NCBI GenBank assembly: GCA_020436935.1
Contig: JAGQWX010000042.1
Location: forward strand, 1 to 44,488
Source: Saprospiraceae bacterium
GTDB taxonomy: Bacteria > Bacteroidota > Bacteroidia > Chitinophagales > Saprospiraceae
DNA: 44,488 nt
Reading direction: 5' to 3'
Below, piece by piece: positions 1 to 8,399 of the stretch. Made by a program: the position numbers and the translations under genes. Within the stretch, counting starts at the first letter, position 1; the number at the start of each line of letters is the position of its first letter. Below the pieces are notes generated by a model, which was not told the DNA's origin, did not search any database, and was given only the letters and a program-made list of their open reading frames with translations.

Positions 1-74
1 TTTAGCTAATGCTTCCCCTTGTCGGGCGCATAAGGGACTTTAACCCTCAAGTATGTGCGACATGCCGGGCGCAC
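1..74 (-). mobile_element. Group II intron 5' end (class C-like), cut by the window edge
   Basis: Read on the minus strand from 74 downward, the sequence opens with GTGCGCCCGGCATG. This matches the conserved GUGYG start and domain I entry of bacterial group II introns. A GAGGGTTAAAGTCCC hairpin-like block follows at about 47-33, and then GAAGCATTAGC near the left edge, both resembling class C intron domain I. The inferred 5' splice site lies between 75 and 74, a few bases past the U-run of an intrinsic terminator. That is the characteristic target of class C introns. The reverse transcriptase gene and domains V and VI would lie left of the window, so I cannot tell whether the element is complete. 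I considered a tRNA but found no cloverleaf. Confidence 0.72.
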
Positions 75-78
75 CAAT

Positions 79-114
79 AAAAAAAGGGCTGTCAGCAACG
101 ACAACCCTTTTTTT
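79..114 (-). terminator. Intrinsic terminator of the EF-G2-like gene
   Basis: The arms at 86-93 and 100-107 (GGGCTGTC / GACAACCC, one G-U pair) form a stem flanked by A7 on the left and T7 on the right, so it can act in both directions. It lies 15 bases past the stop codon of the minus-strand GTPase gene and directly before the intron junction. Confidence 0.85.
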
Positions 115-121
115 GTTTAAC

Positions 122-2248
122 CTAGGCTTCCGCCAATTCTTCGATGTGTTCCTGTATAAGCCGTGCCTGAATTTCAGGAGGAACAGGAGCAAACTCTACC
201 ACCCTTCTGGTAAACTTGGCCTTGCCCTGAGACAGTGACCGTAAGGTGGAGGAATACTGGTACATTTCTGCCTGCGGCACTTTGGCAGTGATCTTTTGAT
301 AGTGCCCTTCTGCACCCATACCTGTGATGATGGCCCTCCTGGTCTGCAGATCACTCATGATGTCTCCCATCACCTGATCGCTGCACAGCACTTCAAGTTC
401 ATAAATGGGTTCCAACAATTGTGGACCTGCTTGTTTGAATGCATTTTTGAAAGCTGAAGACGACGCGAGCATAAATGCCATATCATTGCTATCCACGCTG
501 TGCATCTTGCCATCGTAGATGCTGACCCTAATGTTTTGTGAATGGGATCCGGTAAGTGGCCCTGCCTCCATCTGGTGTAGAATACCCTTTTTAATGGCTG
601 AGCTGTACTTGGAATCTATTGAACCACCCACTATACACCAGTAAAAAGCCAGTTTACCACCCCAGTCAAGTTCTTCTATTTCTCGGTTTCTTACGGTAAG
701 GCCCGGAGGATCGGGCATGCCTTCGTAATAAGGCTCAATGCGCATGTGCACTTCCGCAAATTGTCCTGCACCACCGGTTTGCTTTTTGTGTCTATAGGCT
801 TCCTCAGCACTCCTTGTGATGGTTTCTGAATACATGATTCGGGGTTTTTCAAACTCCATTTCAATGCCATTGACTTTTTCTATTCTGTATCTGGTGATGT
901 CGAGGTGGAGCTGACCTTGTCCATGGAGCAAAACTTGTTTGAGGGCTGCATTTTGTTCTATTTTGATGGTAGGATCTTCTTCCTGAATCTGATGCAGGGC
1001 TTTCATGAGTTTTTCCATATCGTTCTTGCCCATAGGCCTGACCGCTGTTCTGATTTTTGACTCTGGAAAGTCAATTTTTTTGACCACATTGCCACTTCCC
1101 TTGACTGACAAGGTGTCGTTGGTATGGCTGTCTTTGAGTTTGACAGTAACGCCAAGATCTCCGGCTTTTAAATGATTGACGGCAGTCCTGTTTTTACCTT
1201 CGGAAACATAGAGCTGACTGATCCGTTCATGGTGTTGGTGATCTGCATTTACCAGATCATCCCCGGAGTTGACCGTACCGCTGTATACTTTAAAATAACT
1301 GACCATGCCCACCTGAGGTTCTGTCATGGTCTTATATATGAATATTGTCGTATTTGGGTCGCTTGAATTGCACACAAGGGTCTTTCCGTTTTCCAGCGGG
1401 GCCGGTTTTACATCAGCTGGGGAGGGGCAAATATCATTGATGAATCCCATCAGGCGTCCTGTTCCCATATTTCTGGTAGCAGATACACAAAATACCGGCG
1501 TGATTTGCTGGTGCACCATGGCCAGTCTAAGTCCCTTGGTAAGCTCTTCTTCAGTGAGGGTTCCATTTTCGAAAAAACGTTCCATCAAACCTTCGTCATT
1601 TTCAGCTGCCGCTTCGACGATGGCGTTGTGCAGTTCCATTGCTTTGGTCATCTCATTTTGAGGAATTTCCTGTTTGATGGGTTTTCCTCCACCATCGGGA
1701 AATACATACATGACCATTCTGAGGGCATCGATGATGGCATTGAAGCCCACCCCCTCCTTCACAGGATATTGAAAGGCAATCACCGAATTGCCAAATCTTT
1801 CAACTGCCTGGTCAAGAGTGGCCTGAAAATTGGAATTATCATGGTCACATTGATTGGCAACAATGACAGTCGGGGTATGAAAAGTTCGGGTATATTCCCA
1901 CAAAATTTCGGTGCCTACCTCCACACCATGCGCTGTATTGACCACCAAAAGCCCGGTATCAGCAACTTTCAAAGAACATATCACTTCTCCTACAAAATCG
2001 TCGTAGCCCGGAGTATCGATCATATTGATCTTGTTCCCTCTCCAGACCGCATGCATGAGCGTAGAGAATATAGAATTTCGCCGCTCTTTTTCAAGACTTG
2101 AAAAGTCAGAAACTGTATTACCTTCTTCGACAGAGCCTTTTCTGGTGATGGCTCCTGCCTCAAACAACATGGTTTCGGCAAGACTGGTCTTGCCACTGCC
2201 CGAGTGGCCCATGAATACCACATTTCGGATTTCTGTTGTGTTGTGCAT
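122..2248 (-). CDS. Elongation factor G-like GTPase (EF-G2 family)
   Basis: This is a 708-residue translational GTPase with EF-G domain order. The P-loop GHSGSGKT is at residues 14-21, DTPGY is the G3 motif, and EF-G domains II to V follow. The switch I region (GNTVSDF...KERRNSIFS) is the form seen in the EF-G2 paralogue family rather than the RGITI of canonical EF-G. The G4 motif reads NQCD instead of NKxD, which may weaken guanine recognition. EF-G2-type paralogues bind ribosomes, but their physiological role is poorly settled. I start at the ATG at 2248; a longer frame to 2314 would add 22 residues without family similarity. The gene is monocistronic and has its own terminator. A ribosome-protection (Tet(M)-like) role is less likely from the switch I sequence. 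Confidence 0.88.
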   Translation of the reverse strand: MHNTTEIRNVVFMGHSGSGKTSLAETMLFEAGAITRKGSVEEGNTVSDFSSLEKERRNSIFSTLMHAVWRGNKINMIDTPGYDDFVGEVICSLKVADTGLLVVNTAHGVEVGTEILWEYTRTFHTPTVIVANQCDHDNSNFQATLDQAVERFGNSVIAFQYPVKEGVGFNAIIDALRMVMYVFPDGGGKPIKQEIPQNEMTKAMELHNAIVEAAAENDEGLMERFFENGTLTEEELTKGLRLAMVHQQITPVFCVSATRNMGTGRLMGFINDICPSPADVKPAPLENGKTLVCNSSDPNTTIFIYKTMTEPQVGMVSYFKVYSGTVNSGDDLVNADHQHHERISQLYVSEGKNRTAVNHLKAGDLGVTVKLKDSHTNDTLSVKGSGNVVKKIDFPESKIRTAVRPMGKNDMEKLMKALHQIQEEDPTIKIEQNAALKQVLLHGQGQLHLDITRYRIEKVNGIEMEFEKPRIMYSETITRSAEEAYRHKKQTGGAGQFAEVHMRIEPYYEGMPDPPGLTVRNREIEELDWGGKLAFYWCIVGGSIDSKYSSAIKKGILHQMEAGPLTGSHSQNIRVSIYDGKMHSVDSNDMAFMLASSSAFKNAFKQAGPQLLEPIYELEVLCSDQVMGDIMSDLQTRRAIITGMGAEGHYQKITAKVPQAEMYQYSSTLRSLSQGKAKFTRRVVEFAPVPPEIQARLIQEHIEELAEA

Positions 2249-2510
2249 GATTGTAGCTTTAAACAGGTTAAACAAAGTATTTGCCTTAATAATCAGGCCT
2301 TTAAATTTACACAATCTGGCCCAAAAAGTGGACTGATCAAGATCATTAAATCCGCTGACTTATATATAAAATATTATATCAACTGTATCCTATGGATATA
2401 CAGGTGCTTAGCCATTATTCCAAAAATTAATATGATCAATAAGGTGGTTATTTACCAAATATCAAAACATCAGTTAATACCCTGAATTTTTTAAAATATT
2501 TTATATAGAA

Positions 2511-2542
2511 TTGGAATATAAGCAAAAACATATGTAATTTTG
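2511..2542 (+). promoter_or_regulatory. Bacteroidota-type promoter for the secreted protein gene
   Basis: TAATTTTG at 2535-2542 matches the -7 consensus TAnnTTTG, and TTGG at 2511-2514 lies 20 bases upstream as a -33 candidate. It would start transcription near 2550, giving a leader of roughly 65 bases before the ATG at 2615. The rest of the 366-base divergent gap (2249-2614) is AT-rich and holds nothing else I recognise. Confidence 0.5.
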
Positions 2543-2614
2543 TTTTAATATGTTTTTGATGACCAGGATCATCACTTTCTTCAAAAAATTACTCACCATC
2601 CTAAAAATCGAATT

Positions 2615-4819
2615 ATGAAAAAACTTTTTACAAGAGTTTTATGGTTAAGTATTGTCTTTTGTACCACTAAGGTGTACAGCAATGAGGCGCTTTGGTCGTT
2701 GATCTGCCCCAATGACACTACAGTCGCGTGTAGCGCAGATATTTCCGATCTGTCAAAATTTGGAAACGCCGTATATCACGATCATAATGGTTATCACAGT
2801 GCAGGTACACCGGTTGTTAAAAAATTTCTCAATGGTTGTGGCGGCGGCTACATCACCAGGACTTGGACGGTAGAAGATCCATATTGGAATCTTGAAACAT
2901 GTACTCAAACCATATACATAGGTCTTCCGGGTGGTCTGTTCAAAGAAAAAAATATCCACTGGCCCCCGAAAGAAGTATTTCTTACCGGTTGCGATCCCGA
3001 TACAGACCCATCTGTTACAGGTAAGCCTACCTACGATCAGGTAGGTTGCAGCATGATCGCTGTGGGAAAAACAGATAACCTATATGAAGTAAATGCAAGT
3101 TGTAAAAAGCTGATCAGAAGATGGAAAGTCATGGACTGGTGTCAGGCCAATACTGGTGGGTGGAGTCAGGATGGCATATGGTATTATGACCAGTACATCA
3201 TGATCATCAACAACGATATTCCCGAGGTTAATTGTCCTAATGATACCACTATTGTCGTAGAAGATTGCAATTATGGTGAAGTGGTGCTCCCCGATCTTGA
3301 AGTAGATCCTTCTTCATGTGGTGGCGAATATACCATCACCAACAATTCTCCATATGCCCGGTCAAAAGGACCAAATGCTTCGGGCAGATATCCGGTGGGT
3401 AAAACCAAAGTTGTATACACCATACAATATGGCTGTGGCAGCAAAAAATATTGTGAGTTTTTTGTTACTGTAAAAGGTGGAAAGGCTCCAACACCTATTT
3501 GTATCGCCGAAATGGCAATACCATTGATGGGTAGAGATACTGATGGTGACGGAAGAAATGATGAAGGCATGGTGCAGATCTGGGCAAAAGACCTCAATCT
3601 AAAAAGTGAGCCCGGATGTGGAGGCAGCACGCTGAATTACTCCTTTTCTCCTGATTCTATTGTCATGTCCAAAACCTTTACTTGCGATGACCTTGGACCC
3701 AATCCTGTAAAAATGTACGTAAGCGATAAAACCGGTAATCAATCTTACTGCCTGGTGAACGTCATCATCCAAAACAATAAAGCAAATATTGTAGATTGTG
3801 TTAGGAAGGAAGAAGACAATGGCAATGGTGGTGATCCAAATAATGGAAGTGGCGGTGATCCAAACAACGGCAATCCTCCTGCCAATAGTGCACTAACCCT
3901 CTCAGGCAAACTTACTGATGCTTTTGGAAAACCTGTGGCAGGAGCAAAAATTGGAATTATCGGAGAAAATGTTTGGAAAAAAACAACTACCTATGACACG
4001 ACTACTGTAGCTAAGAGAGATAGTTTTGTTAATGGCTCCGGTATTACCATTCATTTTAATTACACGGACACAGTCCTTATAGCGAAGGTCGATTCGGTAT
4101 TGACCAATGGCGAAGTCTTGAATAAAACCACTGGAGCGGACGGGCTATTTAAGTTCGAAAATATGCTTGAATTGAAGAAAAATTACTTGCTGAAGCCGGA
4201 AGTATCGATCCTCCCGGTGCTTGATATCGAGGATCTGAAAATACTGGTAGATTATGCCTTTGGTTACAAAACCATCAAAACGGATATTGACTTGTACAGA
4301 TCTGATTTGAATGAAGACGGTCTCGTAAACATGGAAGATGTTGACCTCATGATCAAATATCTGAGAGAAGCCAATGCAGATTTTTATGGCCAACACAAGT
4401 TTTGGTTCAACGAAAATCAATTGGGAGCATCCCTGGGATATGCTGAAATAAGTGCTTCAAAAACCTCCGAGAAAATTCAGGTAATTTTCAAGGGTGATCT
4501 TTCGAATGTCAATCCAACCAAGGAAAAATCATCTACCAATAATCTGCAGAGCATCATTACCAACAGGATTGATCAATTCGACATTTTCCCTAACCCGACA
4601 GATGGACAGCTCAATGTCAATTTCAACGGACTCAAAGAAGGTGTGGTTGGATTGAGGTTGTTTGATCAGACAGGAAGATTGGTCAAGACGGAAAACTGGC
4701 AGGCAAACAAAGGTGAGCAAACTTTTAAAACCGATGTATCAACATTGCTGCCCGGCATCTATTTCTATCAGGTCCAGTCAGACTACTCTGCCTATAGCGG
4801 CAAAATCATCAAACAATAA
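2615..4819 (+). CDS. Secreted multidomain protein with dockerin-like repeat and T9SS sorting domain
   Basis: The 734-residue product begins with a signal peptide (about residues 1-22). Cys-rich modules follow, opening with CPNDTTVACSAD and CPNDTTIVVEDC, in the style of the HYR or gliding-associated surface proteins of Bacteroidota. A Gly/Asn/Pro-rich linker is at about 399-424 with a repeated GGDPNNG unit. Next come a carboxypeptidase-regulatory-like beta-sandwich from about 425, and a dockerin-type calcium loop at about 563 (DLNEDGLVNMEDVDLM). The end from about 653 (FPNPTDGQLNV...GIYFYQV) is a type A T9SS sorting domain, so the protein should cross the outer membrane through the type IX system and be anchored or released. 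It is related to the proteins at 22115-24850 and 36860-41341 but lacks their cohesin-like module. The ligand or substrate is unknown. Confidence 0.85.
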   Translation: MKKLFTRVLWLSIVFCTTKVYSNEALWSLICPNDTTVACSADISDLSKFGNAVYHDHNGYHSAGTPVVKKFLNGCGGGYITRTWTVEDPYWNLETCTQTIYIGLPGGLFKEKNIHWPPKEVFLTGCDPDTDPSVTGKPTYDQVGCSMIAVGKTDNLYEVNASCKKLIRRWKVMDWCQANTGGWSQDGIWYYDQYIMIINNDIPEVNCPNDTTIVVEDCNYGEVVLPDLEVDPSSCGGEYTITNNSPYARSKGPNASGRYPVGKTKVVYTIQYGCGSKKYCEFFVTVKGGKAPTPICIAEMAIPLMGRDTDGDGRNDEGMVQIWAKDLNLKSEPGCGGSTLNYSFSPDSIVMSKTFTCDDLGPNPVKMYVSDKTGNQSYCLVNVIIQNNKANIVDCVRKEEDNGNGGDPNNGSGGDPNNGNPPANSALTLSGKLTDAFGKPVAGAKIGIIGENVWKKTTTYDTTTVAKRDSFVNGSGITIHFNYTDTVLIAKVDSVLTNGEVLNKTTGADGLFKFENMLELKKNYLLKPEVSILPVLDIEDLKILVDYAFGYKTIKTDIDLYRSDLNEDGLVNMEDVDLMIKYLREANADFYGQHKFWFNENQLGASLGYAEISASKTSEKIQVIFKGDLSNVNPTKEKSSTNNLQSIITNRIDQFDIFPNPTDGQLNVNFNGLKEGVVGLRLFDQTGRLVKTENWQANKGEQTFKTDVSTLLPGIYFYQVQSDYSAYSGKIIKQ

Positions 4820-4849
4820 GGACTTTTTTTAAATAAATACTATTGGTAA

Positions 4850-4880
4850 GGTCGCCGGTTTTTGCTGGCGGCCTTTTTTT
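4850..4880 (+). terminator. Intrinsic terminator
   Basis: GGTCGCC (4850-4856) pairs with GGCGGCC (4867-4873) across a T-rich loop, with one G-U pair, and T7 follows. It lies 30 bases past the stop of the upstream secreted-protein gene. Confidence 0.85.
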
Positions 4881-5125
4881 ATAGATGTAACCCCTGATAT
4901 GTTTTTGGTTGTTTACGCTGATTTTTAAATATATTCTATTTAGATCAAACGATAGCAACAATAACTGCGTTCTAGTTGGACAGCAGCCTTACTGATTCAT
5001 TTACCATCTTTAAATTCAAATTTTAAGTCTGCATGCCAACCCATCTTTATTTGTACTTCAAAACAAAACCCTTACCAATTTGGTGATTGCAGAAACACAG
5101 GTAGCTAAAACCACAAAAAGATATT

Positions 5126-5626
5126 ATGAATATTACCGAATTGAATGAAAAAATTGCAAAAATCACTTTTGACACAAAAGTAGCGCTGGTCAATTACTTC
5201 AACCACAAAATGGATATGGTCAGCCATCCCCTGGTAACCCATGAGTTTGACAGCAAATTCAGGGTTTGGTTTACCATGGATGCTACAGCATCTTTGGCTA
5301 GAAACATTTGTTTTTCTGACAATGTGATGGTCAATTATTCTGACCATTCTCACAACCGTTTTGTATCACTGACCGGTCTTGCCAGGTTGTGCAAAGATCC
5401 TGAAGAGAAAAACAAACACATCGTGCATACCAATAAAAACAGTATGCTCAAGAGGTTTACAGATCAGGTCTGGCTGATATGTTTCGAACCAGAAAAAATT
5501 GAATTCTGGGATTACAACAATGAGCAGTACGTTCAATATCTAAAGTTCGGGGCAACCACGGTGTTGCATTCAGAAAAAGAATTGAAGACATTACCGAAAT
5601 ACGCCACACCTTCTGATGTAAACTAA
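5126..5626 (+). CDS. Pyridoxamine 5'-phosphate oxidase-like (general stress protein) FMN-binding protein
   Basis: This is a 166-residue soluble protein with no signal peptide. The pattern of short beta strands resembles the FMN-binding split-barrel family often called general stress protein 26: a HPLVTHEF segment, then WFTMDATASLARNICFSDNVMVNYSD, then VSLTGLARLCKDPEEKN. Members of that family bind flavin, and their substrates are largely unknown. It stands alone between two terminators. The assignment rests on fold-like sequence features, not on a diagnostic catalytic motif, so a hypothetical protein remains possible. The gap before it (4881-5125) shows no other gene. Confidence 0.6.
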   Translation: MNITELNEKIAKITFDTKVALVNYFNHKMDMVSHPLVTHEFDSKFRVWFTMDATASLARNICFSDNVMVNYSDHSHNRFVSLTGLARLCKDPEEKNKHIVHTNKNSMLKRFTDQVWLICFEPEKIEFWDYNNEQYVQYLKFGATTVLHSEKELKTLPKYATPSDVN

Positions 5627-5693
5627 GTAATCAATCAGGCAGACAATATATAAGCCGCATAAATTTTTTGAGACTTTTAATTTTCCGATCTAA

Positions 5694-5720
5694 AGAGCTT
5701 CCTTTTGGAGGCTCTTTTTT
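5694..5720 (+). terminator. Intrinsic terminator
   Basis: AGAGCTTCC (5694-5702) pairs with GGAGGCTCT (5707-5715), followed by a run of T to 5720. It closes the preceding flavoprotein-like gene and insulates it from the sigma-54 promoter downstream. Confidence 0.85.
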
Positions 5721-5905
5721 ATTTTGATCATCCAGGTAGCTATCAAAAGTTATCAAACCGACACCATATAGTGTTTGGCCGGGTGTATCAGTAAAATTTC
5801 AAACTGACTTTAATGCTGCAGTGAGGGCTCAAGTTTTTATCCATTGGCAAGATTCACTCTACTTTTTAAATCTTCCATTTTTAGACCCCAATGATGATTG
5901 TTGCT

Positions 5906-5972
5906 TTCTGACATTTCATCAATTCTGATATTTCAGAACATTTCTTCGATTATTCATTTCCTATCTTTCTGA
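5906..5972 (+). promoter_or_regulatory. Candidate upstream activating sites for a sigma-54 activator
   Basis: TTCTGA occurs at 5906-5911, 5923-5928 and 5967-5972. The middle copy forms a perfect dyad with TCAGAA at 5933-5938 around a 4-base spacer. The dyad centre is about 88 bases before the predicted start site of the sigma-54 promoter at 5992-6008, the usual distance for enhancer-binding protein sites. Binding by any particular protein is inferred. Confidence 0.45.
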
Positions 5973-5991
5973 TTTACAACGCTTTATAACT

Positions 5992-6008
5992 CTGGCACGC
6001 CTATTGCC
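5992..6008 (+). promoter_or_regulatory. Sigma-54 (RpoN) -24/-12 promoter
   Basis: The sequence CTGGCACGCCTATTGC fits the RpoN consensus YTGGCACG-N4-TTGC, with the GG at 5994-5995 and the GC at 6006-6007 spaced exactly 12 bases. Transcription would start near 6018, about 25 bases before the ATG at 6043. This is the only near-consensus RpoN site I found in the window. It implies activation by an AAA+ enhancer-binding protein. Confidence 0.8.
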
Positions 6009-6042
6009 TATATATAAGCATCAATCATTAAAATCATTTATT

Positions 6043-6546
6043 ATGAACACTATAGAATTCTCCAACAGATTTGAATCTTTCAGACCTCTTTTCATGGGTT
6101 TCTCCATGAAACTTACAAGAGACGTCAACAATGCTGCTGATTTGCTACAAGAATCTTTTCTTAAAGCGTTTGAGTGCATCGACAGGTTTGAAGAAGGTAC
6201 CAATTTCAAAGCTTGGATGTCTACCATCATCAGAAATACCTTCATCAACAACTATAGAAAAATAAAAGTGAGAATCAACAACGCCGACAAAGTCAAAAGT
6301 CTCTCCCCCGTCGAGACTACCAATGCCGGCTCTTCCAACATCGAAATGGAGCGCATCACTTCTTACATCAACATGTTGCCGGAAGATCAGTCCGTTCCTT
6401 TCATGATGTACTTCGAAGGATACCAGTATGATGAAATCGCTGAGATCGTCAACGTGCCCATCGGTACCATCAAGTCCAGAATTTTCTACGCCAGAAAGTT
6501 TTTGAAAAACATCCTTTCAGGTGAGTTCAACGCCATGCGCGCTTAA
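6043..6546 (+). CDS. ECF-type RNA polymerase sigma factor
   Basis: The 167-residue protein has sigma region 2 (about residues 10-75, including AADLLQESFLKAFE and FKAWMSTIIRNTFINNYRK). It also has region 4 (about 105-160, LPEDQSVPFMMYFEGYQYDEIAEIVNVPIGTIKSRI), the -35-binding helix-turn-helix. Regions 1 and 3 are absent, as in the ECF class. I use the ATG at 6043; an upstream in-frame TTG at 6004 lies inside the promoter. No anti-sigma gene is adjacent. Control may therefore come from the sigma-54 promoter directly upstream, making a two-step sigma cascade. The following lipoprotein and Dps genes are plausible targets (inference). Confidence 0.9.
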   Translation: MNTIEFSNRFESFRPLFMGFSMKLTRDVNNAADLLQESFLKAFECIDRFEEGTNFKAWMSTIIRNTFINNYRKIKVRINNADKVKSLSPVETTNAGSSNIEMERITSYINMLPEDQSVPFMMYFEGYQYDEIAEIVNVPIGTIKSRIFYARKFLKNILSGEFNAMRA

Positions 6547-6744
6547 ACCTCATTTTACTCAACCATTAGCCATAATTGAAAATGAAACTTAGATCTTTCT
6601 CCCCGCTCTTTTTCTCTATTAATTACCATGTTCTTTTGAACAAATTAAAGAGACTATACCTTTTAGAACTTTAATCTCCTGAACATTACCCCTTCCCCTC
6701 AAAACCACTTTTTCTAAATCATTCTAAACTAAATATATATTATC

Positions 6745-7134
6745 ATGAAGAAATTATTTTTATCAACCCTCATACTTGCAGGTCTTTCATTTACAGCTTG
6801 CAACAACGCAAATTCATCTGATGTCAGAGAAGAAACTGCCGAAGCCGTAGATGAAATGCAAGAGTCTTTCGAAACAGAAAGAGCTGAGCTCAAAGCTTCT
6901 ATGGAAGAAATGGGCAGAGACATCGACAACAAAATCGCCGAGATCGACGCCAAAATGGAAGAGGCCGGTGACGATATGAAGGCTGAACTCGAACAGCAAA
7001 AAGCCAAACTCCAGGCCGCCAAAAACGACCTCGACAGAGAAATGGAAGAACTTGGTAACGAAATTGCCGACAACTGGGAGCAATTCAAACAAGACTTCAA
7101 CAATTGGAAAGAAGAGACTTTTGACGAACTATAG
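6745..7134 (+). CDS. Small coiled-coil lipoprotein
   Basis: The 129-residue product starts with a lipoprotein signal peptide ending LSFTAC, with the lipidated cysteine at 19. Nearly all the rest is a charged Glu/Lys/Asp heptad-like helix rich in EEM, EAE and AKL steps, typical of a long coiled coil. It should sit in the periplasm, tethered to a membrane. It resembles the small helical stress lipoproteins found beside sigma factor and Dps genes, but I cannot name a family. A 198-base gap separates it from the sigma gene, so it may have its own promoter. Confidence 0.8.
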   Translation: MKKLFLSTLILAGLSFTACNNANSSDVREETAEAVDEMQESFETERAELKASMEEMGRDIDNKIAEIDAKMEEAGDDMKAELEQQKAKLQAAKNDLDREMEELGNEIADNWEQFKQDFNNWKEETFDEL

Positions 7135-7183
7135 TCTCAACGCTTAGGCTACTTTAGATTTAAACAATAAATTTAAAGGGGAT

Positions 7184-7207
7184 ATCGGGCTGCTGACCCA
7201 GCCCGAT
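7184..7207 (+). other. GC-rich hairpin between the lipoprotein and dps
   Basis: ATCGGGCTG (7184-7192) and CAGCCCGAT (7199-7207) form a perfect 9-bp stem with a 6-base loop. It is followed by CCTTACCCC, not a T-run, so it is not a standard intrinsic terminator. It lies 43 bases before the dps ATG and could stabilise or process an mRNA end. Confidence 0.5.
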
Positions 7208-7249
7208 CCTTACCCCTACTCTTTCCAAAACCCTTTAAAATATGTAATT

Positions 7250-7717
7250 ATGGATTATCTCAATTTAGAGAAAAAATCACTCAACCCGGTGGTTGAGGAA
7301 CTCAATCAACTCCTTGCTGAATATCACATCTACTATCAAAACCTCAGAAGATATCACTGGCATGTGCAGGGCAGCAACTTCTTCGACCTTCATGTAAAGT
7401 TTGAAGAACTCTACACCTCGGCTCAACTCTCCATCGATGAGATCGCAGAACGCATACTCACCGTAAGACAAAAGCCCATTGCCACTTACAAAGAATACCT
7501 CGACATGGCCACCATCAAAGAAGTAAAGTCCGTGGATGACCATAAAATGGTGGAGCACATCCTCCAAAACCATAAAATCATTATTGATCAGATGAGAGTC
7601 GTTCTCGATAAAGCCAGCGAAGCTGAGGACGAAGGTACCACTGACATCATTGCAGGCTTCTTGTCCAGTCTTGAAAAAAGCTCCTGGATGCTCGATGCGT
7701 GGCTTGCAAAGTCTTAG
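7250..7717 (+). CDS. dps: Dps family ferritin-like DNA-protection protein
   Basis: The 155-residue protein is a standard-length Dps monomer that should assemble into a dodecameric shell, oxidise Fe(II) with peroxide and store iron. The inter-subunit ferroxidase residues are visible: H36 in YHWHVQG, H48 in FFDLH, and D63 and E67 in SIDEIAERI. No Lys-rich N-terminal tail is present, so DNA binding by that route is doubtful. It lies downstream of the sigma-54-controlled ECF sigma gene and a stress-type lipoprotein and is closed by its own terminator, which fits a stationary-phase or oxidative-stress role. Confidence 0.93.
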   Translation: MDYLNLEKKSLNPVVEELNQLLAEYHIYYQNLRRYHWHVQGSNFFDLHVKFEELYTSAQLSIDEIAERILTVRQKPIATYKEYLDMATIKEVKSVDDHKMVEHILQNHKIIIDQMRVVLDKASEAEDEGTTDIIAGFLSSLEKSSWMLDAWLAKS

Positions 7718-7787
7718 CATTTTTCAAACCAATTCCCATATTGTACTCATCCGTTCCATACAGAATGTAGATGGGTAAAGAAAAAAA

Positions 7788-7814
7788 GCAGCCTCAAAGG
7801 AGGTTGCTTTTTTT
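7788..7814 (+). terminator. Intrinsic terminator after dps
   Basis: GCAGCCTC (7788-7795) pairs with GAGGTTGC (7800-7807, one G-U pair), preceded by A7 and followed by T7. It can act on both strands. Confidence 0.88.
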
Positions 7815-8399
7815 GTTTATCACAATATGTAATAGTCAGCAATTAATTGATCATATCTCCAACCAAACGTATAATGCAATGTCCATTTTAATAGCGGTAA
7901 ATGGTTGCATGTGATGACTTTCTAAGTAATATGAGCTGAGCATAGGATGTAAGCATTTAGCCCTTTTGAACGCTTGCAATTTTTTAATAATTTCATTTCT
8001 GAGATCCTAAAAGCCTGAATAGAATTGATATTGAATAACCATATGCAAACGTAGAGAAGTCCAGGGTATTAATGCACCTAAAGAATAGAAGGCCCATCCC
8101 GGAAAGGAGTTCTATATAGAAAGGTCCGATTGATATTTTTTAAAGCAAGAGCACCGACATATTTATTCAAGAACTTTGAACTTCATTGAATTCAATAACA
8201 AAAAGAAGTTGTGATATGCACCCTTGAATTTCAGTTAATTCAATATTCCATCGGATATAAATGATTTTTATAGGGGCAGTATTAAATTAAAAAGGGCCCA
8301 AGTATATCCAGCAAACAGCATCTTACTGTTCGATAATGATATACTTCAGCCCGGTTATAATTATTTGAAGGGGATTTATTGGGATATACTTTGAGTATA
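7815..8399. other. Intergenic stretch with no recognised gene
   Basis: These 585 bases are AT-rich with stops in all frames. I see no coding signal, tRNA or strong hairpin except ATATACT-TTG-AGTATAT at 8384-8400, which abuts the stop of the minus-strand membrane protein gene. Confidence 0.5.

Noticed and set aside
1-80. Possible tRNA at the left edge
   Set aside because: No cloverleaf or anticodon stem could be drawn; the GTGCGCCCGGC start and the terminator context fit a group II intron better.
1505-2101. Plus-strand 198-codon frame inside the EF-G2-like gene
   Set aside because: It is antisense to a clearly conserved GTPase and its translation resembles no protein family.
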